Of a stretch of 64,000 bases of DNA, positions 41,359 through 54,600 are shown in pieces. Position 1 is the stretch's first letter. Every line of letters begins with the position of its first letter. Made by a program: the position numbers and the translations under genes. The notes under the pieces were generated by a model. It worked only from the letters and a program-made list of their open reading frames with translations. It searched no databases and was not told the origin of the DNA. The DNA is from Haliclystus octoradiatus (Eukaryota > Cnidaria > Staurozoa > Stauromedusae > Haliclystidae), in contig OU744452.1 of NCBI GenBank assembly GCA_916610825.1, forward strand, positions 8,340,021-8,404,020. The letters run 5' to 3'.

Positions 41359-42685
41359 GATTTATATGACTTTGGATTATAATAATTTATATCTATAATT
41401 TGGATTATTGTATATCTGCGTGATTATAGGGATAATAAATTATCGTTAGTTAATTATTGTTTTGAATTGATTTGTTTTGCTTCGCTCCCATCGTCAATGT
41501 GGTCAGAAATCATGGTCGGTCACCGTAGGTTTATCAAAGCCCGATTATCATTCTCTGCAGCTATTATGACTGGAAATAGACTGGAATTATTTCCGGTGCA
41601 CATTTTACGATGCTGATGTTTCTATGCACAGATAGTAGATCTACAAAGTGCAGACATATGAAATCAAAATTTGAAAATAGTCTGAAATCTATGATATCTT
41701 GATAAATTTCAATGGGAACGAGTGATAAATAGAGTTTCACAAAGGTAAATATAGTCTGAAATCCGCTAATAGTCTGAAAATTCTCATGTCTGAAAGTGAA
41801 AACCGTATAGCATACCTTACTTCGGCTATCAAACTGTTGTAGGAAATTGTGTAGAATTATTCACCATGATATTCTGAACCATTTGGAATCAAAAAACATT
41901 TTGTAATATGCACCAGATCTAGTTCCAGGCTCTTACCGTTAAATCTCATATAGAAATGAAACAGGTCTGGAACCAGTCCTGGTGCATATTTTAAAATATT
42001 TTTGACTCTAATTAGTCCAGAATATCATGTTGAGTAATTGTAGACAATTTCCAATGACTATCTGATAGTCAAACTGTCCCTATGACTGGTTTATATTTTC
42101 TATGAAACTATACTGTGTTACATAGGATGTTGCCAAATGAAAGGACAAATTACGTCATATTGGGTTTACCTCTTCTGGATGTTTCTGACTTTCACTTAAA
42201 TGACTATTAAATAACATCATTAGTCGTGCGTATAGACTGGGCCTTCAACAAAACGTAACAAGAAGTATATTCAAAATCAAAAAAACATTATAGTCAAACA
42301 AAAAATATTTATTTAAGATCGCAATAGTTTAATTCATTATCATTCAAATTCACATAACATTTACCCTATATACTTGTGTGTTTTATTTGCAATTATTTTA
42401 CGACGAGCCTGCATCAAAAATTATCGAATCTATAATTGTATGTGTGTTAATTATAGTGTCATCTACATATATATATATATACGTGGTTTTAATACTACAA
42501 ATTCAACAATTTTTAAATAAAATCTGTTATTGGTTGATTGCATTGTGTCATGCATTTAAATTTTAATAATAATTCGTGTGTTGCTATTTTGTAACTAAAA
42601 ATAATTTTCATTTCGTTAGTATGCCAAACTATAGTTTATATATTTTAATAATTATATTATTTATGCTGACATCAATTAAATTATT
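41359..42685. other. Intergenic region between convergent genes; foldback at 41838-42045
   Basis: Holds the 3' ends of the two converging genes. A 200-bp imperfect hairpin (ATGATATTCTGAACC..ATATGCACCAG and its complement CTGGTGCATAT..CAGAATATCAT) is probably another short palindromic element. No coding sequence seen. Confidence 0.5.
41434..41439 (+). other. Polyadenylation signal of the dehydratase gene
   Basis: AATAAA 76 bases past the TGA at 41356-41358; the first such hexamer downstream of the stop codon. Confidence 0.6.
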
Positions 42686-45600
42686 TTAAACTTGACGCAC
42701 AATCTCGTTTCCATTCTCAATTTCTTCACCGTTTCTTGCAGCAGCGATGTATGAAAAGAGGCACAAAACGGAGTAACATATATCGGATGCCTTGGAAATA
42801 AATCAAATAGGAAATGTTGAATAATAGATTCGGATAATAGATACCAAGTATTATTCCGAAGTATAATTAGCAGCAATATGAACAAGAGTACATAATAGCG
42901 TGAAAATAAAATTTTAAATATGATTTTTGATCTTCTTGTAAAGAACCTAAACTATTGTAGAGTTTTGCCGAGTGCAAATTGAAAAATAACTGTCGTTGTA
43001 TCATTTTGCCTCAAATCCGTATCAGGAAAATGTTTGCAACAGCTTCAAAGCAGGCTCTGCTTTTAAGGGCTCGAAAACGTTTCATTTTATGGCTTAATAT
43101 TTACTCAAATCCCAAAAAAAAGAAAGATTCAAGCAAAAAAAGCTACTTGATGTTTACAAGGCTTGTTTTCCCGGGGGATTCTTTTTCTAGCGAAACAGGG
43201 AATGTATTGCTTATTTCATATCAGTACAATCATGACGAACAAGCAAGTCATACAATCCCCCGGTATAGTAAACATCACGCTATAATGACAATGAATTAAT
43301 AGCAACTGATACAGATGTAAATTAGGATTAGAGGTCAGCTTTTCTTGAATATTGGAAAATCAATCGTCGTAATAGTTTATAGTTTTTACCTTATCAGATG
43401 TAAATGAATGGCATATGACGTCATTGCCTGGTTGAACTAGTATTAAAAACAATGAGAAATAATGATTAATGTTGTGCGAAAGCCGGAATTAGATTTTACC
43501 GATTCGGATATGTGAATATCCATACGACTTGAGAAAGAATCCGAAAATTTAGAATTCCAGTCTCGCCTCCACGTAAAACTCCATCTCAGATATGCTGCAG
43601 TCTGTTTGAGTCACAGTAGAAGTCCGGATCGTGTAGACCGGTATATACCCCTATCCCAAATGAGTTTCAAATATTTGCAAGCGAGCAATATAATCATCTA
43701 TCACAAGCACGCATTGGGAACAGTTTCACGGAATGATATTCTTCAAAACTTACCCGTTTCTTCAATGTACAATATTCCGTCTTTCGTTGAACAGTGTTTC
43801 AAGTTTCTTATATCAATAACCAACTGAAAAAACAATGTCAGAAAAAAGGGAATATAGAAAAAAATAAAACATTTTATTTCTATTCCAATAAAATCATTAA
43901 ATATAGAAGTTGTACTGATCTTCATAATTCAAAACAGACTATATTAAGGTGCAATTACGTCGTGTTTGCTTTATGTGTTTGCTTAGCTTTTTTGAACAAT
44001 TCGGTGTTCACTTTATCGTACCAATAATAAACCAGATCGAGGCATAATAAGATCTGGGAGATTTGGCCTAGGGATAGGTTAAGAGATGGGTTAGGTGAGA
44101 TGGAGCTAGATATGGTCAATCGATTGAGCAAATCTCAACAAGCTACACCGTGCAAGGGTGTTGTACGTCTTGTTACAAAAAGGTTCTCAATGGAGAATGG
44201 AGCTAGATTCGCTCTCGCAATGACAATCCCCTGAGGTTAGCTAGCTTAAAGCAACTTTCCGAAGGATATGACCAGCGTAGACCGAGGATATTCTTGAAGG
44301 CTTGAAAGAAGGATTAATCGGGTCTCTATTGCAGTTGTTTCCTGATACCCAGCTTTAAGATTCTGCAACAGTCGAAATCATGACGCACAAAAGTTTTGAA
44401 CGCTAGGGCTTTGAACTTGCTGTCAAAGTAGTCTCCTATTCTTGATAAAGCTGATGTTTTCATTGATACCTTACTGCAAGTCCTGTCAATTCACAAAATA
44501 TAGCTCATTTAGTTGTTTCAATAGCTCAAAAGGAAACCAAGTAATTTCAGTTCAGATCAATTATGAAGTACAGTGCCATCTAGGGTTAGTTCATGTATAA
44601 TTCGTGTTCCCAGCACCATCAGTTGTGTTTGGTGAATGATTTAGTAGTAGGTTATTCCATGTAAACCAGTCTGCCAATTGAGCAATATCAGCATTAATGT
44701 TGACGGAGAGGCGAGTGTTGTCATAATCGGAGCAATATAAAGACGGTTGTATCATCAGACAAAAAGGACACAGGTGGTTGAAAAAAATGTTAAATAAAAA
44801 TGGACCCAATATTATGTCGTGAGTGAGTAAGTAATTGAGACGGTGTCGCCCTACCGAAGGCATCCGTGCCACTCCTCTATCTCTAGAAGAGAGGCTCTTT
44901 TCGCAGAGAGCAGTGATGCTAAATGCTCCATATGAATCTCAGCCACGACACTGCAGATAAATTTCAACAGATTCCACATGGCAGATAGTCCTCCGAGCGA
45001 TTATCAGTTCGCAACGATGCGCCGCAGCTACTCAAAATGCAATTCTCTCTGGACCATTCAATCCGCCATCCTTCGATGATACTCATTTGATGTTTTAGAT
45101 AAAGTCAAGGTTGAGTGGACCTTCGGGGGATTTCAACCAAAGTCGTCCAGCTATGATCAGATCTGAAGTTCGGTTGCTCTGCCATCTGAGCTAGTCCTCC
45201 CTAATCCTGCCTTGAGGAACACATGATCTATCAGATTCCCAACGTGAAAAAGGTATTCACGTTGGAACATGGAACGTATACATAATACATAAATCTTGCC
45301 GGAAACACGATAGAAAATAAATAATCGCCAATAAGTTACCTTTTTATCAACGAAAATTACAACAATACCCTCCAGAGATACTTTCAACATCCCCGTTGCA
45401 TTCGAGCCAGTTTCCTGTCAAACACAATAAAAACATAATAAAAACCGGTAATTATATACATCTGAATATAATTATCATTATGTAATTATTTATGCAATTT
45501 ACCTGAACAAGAAATTCACCATCGATATCAACACCTACACATTTGATGATAAATAATAATAAAATAGATTATTGGAAATCTATGTTGACTAATAATACAT

Positions 45601-48600
45601 TTGAGTACCGCAAGCTGTTTACATTTTTCGTATTTTGCAAGTTGAATTTCTTATTACAGAGTTCATTTTGATGTTCTGAAAAGTCATTAAATTTGTCACT
45701 GCCCGTCGCCATTTTCAAACAAGTGTTGAAACTATTGGCTTAAAACTGTCCAATAATAGGCAGGTCCACTAAAATTTAAGTATGTACTTTAAACATATCC
45801 ATACGAAGATCAAAGGATAAGTTTAATATCCCCGATTTTTTTTTCCAAAAATATCGACAAACCATCGAGATATCTGACTTCAAATGACATTGCGTAACCA
45901 TGGTTACGAAACGGCAAGTTTTGGTGGATGAAGGAATGTGACGTCATAATCCGGACAAAGTGAGAAATCTACTACTATCCATGACTTGATATCCAAAACC
46001 GTTCATCCATCAATTCGTCATTTTTTATCCAAATTTTTTGTGAATAGTATAATCAGAACCGCTGATTTTTAAACGAGACTAAGGGTAAAGTTTTGTTTCT
46101 TTTTTCGGTTTGTCCTTTTTGTAGCGAAACAAAACAAATCTTTTCCATATCTTTCTCACGCGGTTCCCGACCGCAAACGAACAAAAGTTCTCAGCCAGGC
46201 CGATCTGCACGTGCACACTGTTTTTGTCAAAGACCTTCAAAGTGTTCGTTCACATCAAAACGAAAAGGTTCACTCGTCTTTACCAAAGTCTCACCGAAAA
46301 GTAGGCAGCATTCACTTGGAAATGTATATATATATATATATATATATTTGATATTTAGAGAAGAAACCTCATTCATATATAAACGGCTTAGATCATCACT
46401 CCAGCATCAAAGTAGTGTTATTTTTATTTATCAAATCTTCGTTCTTTTATTTCGTCTGTCATGCATCATCAACTGTTGCTTGTGTTATTATCACCAGATA
46501 TAAGACGGTGAAATCGCATTCAGTGTGCATTTATTTGAATTAACAAACACTTTAAATGGACCTATTAACGCTTTACCAATTCTAGATTTGGATTTATTCT
46601 AGTAAATCAGAATTCAAATTCAATAAAGTTGCCGTTTAAATGAAATATTTTACGCATCGATCACGCATGCTACGACAGTTTACGTCGAGGCGTATAATTT
46701 TCTGAAAACCGAAAAGCAATTTATGATTCATTTTGCATTGATTAACAAATATTTACTTGGACAAATGATTAATCATGCAATTTGTGTGAAGGCAATGGAC
46801 GATATTGATGTAGTAGCTATATTTAGCTATATATTTTATCCCATTGATCAGCGAAGACAGTGAATGTAGTTTTTGTAGAATCATGGTAGAATCATAGCTA
46901 CAAAAAATTTGATCCTATAATAGGCCATATGATTCGCGAGAAAATAACGTGGATAATTTGCTAATAAATGGTAGATCATACAACTCCTTCCACTTATTTT
47001 CCAACTTGTTTGAAACTTTATGTGTGTTATTTGAAATTCAAATAATTTGCTAAGCTAGTCTACCATCCTTGTTCCTTCTCGCTTCGATACTCGAACCATG
47101 CTCGAACGTAGACAAAAACAACATAAATTGATATAAATACTTCAGAGCGATTTCCATTGATGAATATTTCAGGTCACCGTAATAAGTTTTTTGAAGTCAG
47201 CCTTCAATATTTTGAACAGGAACAGCAGTGCTAATGGAAATGATTACATTTAAATTTGACGTTCAACGATACCAATAATTACAAAAAATGCTAAAGTCTC
47301 TATTGTTTAGCGGAGTGTGATTTTGTTCTGTCCGGGAAATGACGTCATAATATAGCAAGCCAATCACAAATCGTTTTGACGTTCTACGAAATTTCTGGAT
47401 TTAAAACTCAAAAATGAAGGGTTTTTTGAAATTTTTTTGGAATTTTTATCAGTTTTATGGAATTCTGCGGGTATGATATATCCGGAACACGAATAAAATC
47501 AACTTTGAAATTTTTAGTGGACCTGCCTATTATAGACAGTATGGGTAACACTCAACATAGAAACGAGAACTAATATGAAATCAGTGGTTGCCATGAAATG
47601 TCGTGGGTTGTCACGACAGAACTGGAAATCACATTGAACAAATCCGCCAATCATGACTCGTGTTCATTTCGAATGATTATTAAAGTCATAAAATTGACCG
47701 GTGGCCATTGCGATCGGTCTTCGAATATAAAATGATACACTACTTGTTAATTTTAAAAAGGCACCCGCTGGAGCGTCTGCGTCCATCAGGCGATTAATAC
47801 CTTACCGATTACATGTTTGATAAAAAATAATATGGTATATATAGAAGTAATAGTCAATTGTACACAGACATGTATGGTAAAGTACAAAATGTTCATTAAA
47901 CTAGAGCATAAATAGATTGAACTCAAGAATGCTTTGGAAGGCTTTGCCTCTATCTTGTGTCTAATCTATGCTATTGCTATATATATATATATGCTATGAT
48001 GTAAGTAAGATACCGTTCAACACGTACTGTCGTGAAGTTATTTAAAAATGTTGTCAATGTCATTTGTATGTCAGTGTTGTCCATAAGTCGTTGTTATGGT
48101 AATTGTTACTCGTTAAAAAACAGTTGAAAGTATGCTATGAAAATTATCTAAAACACAGCCACAGTCAATTGATCGTCAATATCGGTGAACAATGACGTAG
48201 CTCAACTGAGGTTGGACTCGATTGACCAGTCACCAACCCTTAAAATATCACTGATATGGGCAGAAATGAAAGCTTCGTTTGGTCACCCCCACCGGGCCAC
48301 CCCTTCCTGGTGTTGATGAAAAACGCTAACATGGGTGAAATTCAGTTTCACCGACATTGGTGGAAATGAAAACTAAATTGCCGGGACATTACCGACCCGG
48401 TTGAACGAATCCGAAAATGATGCAATGAAATGTCTTTACGACTTTTCTGATCAGGTAAATCTCTTCTGTTGATTTTGTTGACCAGCGAATTTGGCACAAC
48501 ACAGTATTGTCTCATATTGATTTACAGACACTACTAGAAAACTTTGAGTATGTTTATAAAACTTATGGTATGTTTCATACCACAATTATGTTTCATACCA

Positions 48601-51600
48601 CAATTATGTTTCATACCACAATTATGTTTCATATCATAATTATGAAGCATATCATAATTATGTTTTATATCATAATTTCAAATAGAAGGTTCTGTAAGGA
48701 CTATGCCGCGTGAACTAGAATATTTAAGATACATATTAATAAACCCTAGTTAGCCAGCCAAATATTTTTCTATACAGTTGTTAAACAAAACACGTTTAAT
48801 GAATCATTGATAACAATACAGTCAAACCTGTGGCAACGGTCACCTCTATATAAAGGACACCTGTCTCTAGTGACCATCTACCTATTTATCTATAGAGTAT
48901 TCTGCATTATTCATTTAATATTATTTGTTGCATATTATCGTTTATTAGAGTATTTATATAATTAAATATTAATTTTTATCTCCAATCGAGAAGTATCAGA
49001 AAAATTATTTCCAATACAGAAAGTCAATAAAACTGATTCTTCCCGATGCCCATACGATGATCATACGAGGATATTCTACGTATTTTTGAATTTCCATACT
49101 TACGACTGTAACAGTGATATGGTATTGTCTCAGTTGTCATAGTGACCGTGTCATAAAATTGTGTCTAGAAGGTCCTTCACGTAATGTCGATAATAATGTC
49201 ATGTAAGCAACTTTAACTGAAAACAATAATATTGTATCGATATCAATATTTAGTGTGTGATCTTATATTTAACTAACAGAAAACGGTGCTAAGTTTTATG
49301 TGCTCTGATACGAACACGCTGGGTGCGTAATGAGACATGGAAGAGGCTTGAAAAAAAAACGAGCCGCAAGGCGAGTGATTTTGGCCTCTTGAGTGTCTCA
49401 TAGCACCCAATGTGTTCGTATCAGAGTACTTAACATGGATAACCGTTTTCGATTTGTTTCATAAAATAAATAACCTGTCAAAGAACAACGTACTAATTAA
49501 CTAATAGAAACAATAGAAAAATTAACAATATAACTTCTGCTTTTAAAACATAGAAGGTATTACTTTTTTTTTCATAGATTAAATTGCTTGATGATCACCA
49601 AAAAGGCGTGAAATTATTGGTAGCAAATATGAATGTGTGATTTTGTTCTGCGTTGATTTATATTATTTAGTATGATATAAATGTAGCACGTGATCAGACA
49701 TAACCAATAGATAAATGGCTAATTCTACAATGAAGATCAACTAACCAGTGTTGTTGCCTTGTATACTATCAGCCGCTTTCTGCATACTGTCTCGAATGGC
49801 AAAGTACAAAGACTTACACTATAAACAAAATATAAATAAATAAAATAATAAATTTACAAGAAAAAACATTATTTGAAATCAGGGTCAAATAAAAAGTAGG
49901 AATCCTGGAATCCTAGATTCCGGAAGGTTAGAGCAAATTCAGAAGAAAATTGTTATCTTTAATGATTTATTGGTCAAACATCAACAAGGAAATGTTGAAA
50001 TGTCTGTAGGATTCCAGAAGGCTGAACCTTTTTGTCAGACCCTGTGTGCAATCATCTATACTGTAAAAGCAATGTATTCATGTAACACTTTTGAACAGTT
50101 TGGAATAGTTGAATTCCGAAGAGAGAGATAGCATTACATACTAAAAAGCCACCGATCATTCGTCATAGCAAAAACATGAAGCTTATGAACAAAATTGGTC
50201 TAAATCTCAACAATACAGCTCTTCCATACATAACTGTTTATTGTGCCCAAATATTATACGTTTATATTCATTATCGTCTCTCAAAGTGAGATAATAGTTT
50301 CTTGACTGTCCCTATCTCCCTTATGGAGTAATTGGCCTTGCAAGAGATGGGTAATAAAGAAAATTGAGTTCGCATAAATCGATCATAATCGTGTAAAACA
50401 GGACTGTTGTAAGCTGTTAAGCAAATAATTCAATGTAGCATACACAAGTCAAACTGAAATCAAAATAAATTGGAATCTCTACTTTGAAGATTAATTAGGG
50501 CTTCAAATCACGTGATCGGTTTTAGCCAATGAGTGGCTCGAATTTTATCAATTGGACAAAGTTTAAGAATAGCAGTTACCTTCTTAGTACAAATCTTTTG
50601 TAAATCTGTCTCTTGCCCTCTTTTTAACCACAAACATAAAACTTTGGTTCTTGGTGAACAACTCATATTTACAACTTTCTCATACCACCATCTTTCAACA
50701 ATATTTCCATTGGTACTCTTAATTAGCATACAATCATCACGAACCTTTTAAAAACAACAACAATTATGTCATTAATAATATGCAAACAACAGAGTTAGAC
50801 GATATCGAACATCGCAATAAATCGGATCCTGGATACTACGCCAAAATTCAGAAGAAAATTTAGTTTGTATTTCTCTCTCCTTACATTAAAGAGTATTTAA
50901 GGTGAAAAGTTTTTCTGTCATTATATATAATGTGTCGTGATCAGTTTTCTTTATTGTTTTTTAAAGTAATATTTCAAATATTCAAATATCTTCAATCCGA
51001 CATCTTCCGACAATTAATCTCCATGTATACATTTATGCAAAATAGTAATAATCTATGACTGTGATGCTAATTTTGAGTTCATCCGATCCCAATGGGGCCT
51101 TAGAGTAGTTGTTAGGGCGCTGGACCTCGGTCCTCAGGGTGTTGGGTTCAATCCCTGGCAGAATAACTATTGGTTAGCACCAGGAAGGGCATCTGGCCAT
51201 AAAATCCACTAACGCTTCAAAAATACTAACCAATTAACCAACCACCCCGGTGTAAAAAAGCTATACTACCTTACCAGGTTTGTGGTAAAATGATAAATCC
51301 AACAAAAACAACAAAAATCCCTATCTGATAGCCTATAGAAGTCTATAGGGTTGAATGTTGGAAGCTATAGATAATATTATACAAACAATTAACACTTTTA
51401 TAAACACTCATATGTATGTCCCCGCGTATATTCTTGCTTACCCGACTAATGAAAGTTTCACTCGTCCTGTTTTATAATATAGCATAGCCGTAACCCACTC
51501 AAGTGCAATTAGGATACGTGAAATACCTGCGAATCTGCAACATTGCTTTGCTAATAAAATATTAAGTATATTGCAAAGCCATGTAAACTTGTTTTTGGTC

Positions 51601-54600
51601 GAGCAGGTCGAGCCCTTGTTAAACACTTTCAAATGCGGATAAATGCAATGAAAATCTTCCAAGGCAAAACGGGAGGGGATAAAATCTGCATACAGTGTAT
51701 ACGAGTTCAAGTAAAACGAATGTTGTTTATCCCCCTGGAGAACAATAGATTTGAGAAACTCAAAGGGAGATTATTCTTCTAACACTGTAAATAAATAACT
51801 CGGAGTAGCGAGAACAGTATGTCTCTTTTTTGACTCATTTTATTTGTTAATCTAAATAAATAACTAAATAAATAAACAGATGAAACAGAAGAAAGACAAA
51901 TGTTTAGCTTACTTCCATAAAAAACACAGTTCCTGATTGCTCATCGCCAAGGTGTACAACGAAGTTTTGTTTATTCATCAATCGACTTTGGAGCATGCGC
52001 AAATCAATATCATTTCCACCCTAGAAAACACAATTGTTACCATTAAATTGAATAGGTGGAATATAAACATGAAAGCCGGGTCAGTAATGGTAGAAAAAGA
52101 AGTCATAGATTTGTAAATGCTGATGGACACTCTACACAAGGTCGTATAGCCTCCTGGATGCATTTAATTTAAAATGTTCATATAGTGTTAGGAGTATGGT
52201 TATCACATCAATATACATTTCACTGGTAATGGTAATTTTAATGCAATGCATACAGTCAAACCTGTTCTAACGGACACCTGTCTCAAACGGACACCTCAAG
52301 GTCTGCTGTTGACTGTATGTTGAAATAAATGTTGAATATAATTGTTTTTCCCCAGACGTGAAAATATATGGAATTATGAAATGAGTGTTACTATAGTCCT
52401 ATGATCTTAACTCAGATTAATATGGCTCGCGTTATTGATTCTTGTTCTATGTAAATGCTTACCAGTTTATCCAACTCATCAAGTACATCATTAATTTGTT
52501 GCGTTTGTGCAAGGCCAACATGAGATTTGCCAAGTAATCGTCTGGTTTTCCGTTTGATATGTTTCTTATCGACATTAAGCGCGTTCATATATGAAATCAT
52601 GTTATGTAATAAAGTCACTAGTACTTGGTCTTCTTTCTCTTCTAATCGATGCTTTTCTGGCTGACTCAAAGATTTATATCTAAAACAAAAGGTAGAAGAA
52701 ATGAATGTGTAAGATTCGACGAAATAGTACTTTTGTTGTTTTCATCGATTCGTGACATGGCATGGAATGAAATTATTTAAATTGGCATCGCCGTTTCATT
52801 GCCAGTGTTTCGATATTTGGGTTTTAATGGAAGTTTCATTCGTTCTATTTTATAAAATTTCTACATAAAATCGCATTGATTCTTGGACAAATGTCATCAC
52901 TTTCTATTTACCTGGAAACCAGAAACTGACGTTTAATTTTATTTTTAAACTACACGTTTTGACACGATAACAACCCAATCTTCCTATCGACTAAACATAA
53001 AGTTGAACCGATACTAAATCCAAACTTCCCTATTGATCGTCATGATACGTCAGCATGCCAGATCTTACCTTTCCATTAGTTCAGCAGGTCCTAAGTCCAT
53101 TCCACAAGCCTCTCTTTCAACAACAACAGCATCCAAGAAACACGATTCCCAAAAATCGAAGTCATCCCAAAATGGTAACCTAGGGCTTAACAATCCTTCA
53201 AAAACATATCGCCGACCTGTTCCACTGACACCTTTGCCTGCTGGTTCACGTAGAGCAGGGTACAGAAAACCTTCGTAGAATCGATTTCCAGCACTGAAGA
53301 ACAAAATAAAGCAAAAAATATTATCCACAAATTGGATATATCTTACAAATCGCAAAATGTTCACTATCGAATCCCTTTGCTTATCTAACATATTATTCAA
53401 TCGTTAATGAATGACTGTATTCATGTGAAGTAAGAAATGACGTAAAGATGGTTGATTCTTATCGATCAATGTAATGTCAATTAGCTTATAGTTACAATCA
53501 AAATAAAATACTGTAAATCGCACACTGTTTCTGGTGAATTATCCACAGATAGAGACATTAAATACACTTCTTCAACTTTATAAAGAGATTGATGCCTCCC
53601 TATCATTCATATATTTTTCATGCATTATTGTTTATAATGCACTTCCAAGGAACATACTGTTACATATTATTCGATTAAAGGAGCAAAAATGACCGGCAGG
53701 CGCTACGCACTTCGGATCACGTGCATGTTTATTGTTCATAACACAATGTTCATTGTTGACATGAATTTATAACAGATTAGGCCTGCGTAGAACAATAGTT
53801 TCAAAGCGAGACGGTTGAATTACGCTAAGCATAAATTCAACTTGTGCTCGCAGCGGTCGCCGGTCAATCTTGCCCCTTTAAGAGTGAATGTCAGTGTTGG
53901 TATGTATTCTGAATCTTGTGAAATAAAATAAAACGTCAAAATCATTATTCTGAATTGTCAATATCTGAGAGTAAACTTGTCAAACGTCAAATACTAGACA
54001 TATAACACATCAATTCTAGTACATTATCAACAGATAATACACTTTAGGTGATGAGCCAAACATATCGCCTCCTGGCTTGTCGAGTTTTCTAAGAGGACGT
54101 TATCTTATACTTATTCTTTACTCCTACTAAGCTACAGTTAATATCATATAGTTTTAGTGTACTATTTGTTCACAACGCATCTCAAACGTATGTTAATCAT
54201 TACCTGCTGTTACTCTTGCAAAGTAAATTACGTTCCGGCGCTTTGATTGGCTCTTTCTTAAATACTAGACTGACAGGACTAGAATTGCTTGTAGGTGATC
54301 CGAGGCTAGATGTAGATGTCCCCAATCGCACATGATTTAAAGATGGTAGACCTTCCTCGGCACTACGACGTAATAATGATGACATTGATTTTAATGAATC
54401 TTGACCATCTTCCGATGCGCTGTGCATTGATGAGAATCGAACTCTTTCTTGGTTAGTAGATACCTCAGGATATGAGCGCTGTAAAATATGTTCAGAGTAG
54501 CTTCTCTCTGCAGGACGGTGTTTCATTTCATGAACTCTAGCTAGAGGTGGTGTTGATGGTCTTTGTGTTACTAAATTTAAAGGGTAAATATATCATAATT

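Noticed and set aside
44030..44550. Possible gene or repeat with GAGATGGGTTAGG and GACAATCCCCTGAGG words
   Set aside because: No coding frame, no tRNA-like boxes and no second copy in the window to define it.
46093..46503. 136-codon plus-strand frame in the 1.8-kb TIR element
   Set aside because: No recognisable motif, includes a TA-repeat-derived IYIYIY stretch, and no sign of conservation.
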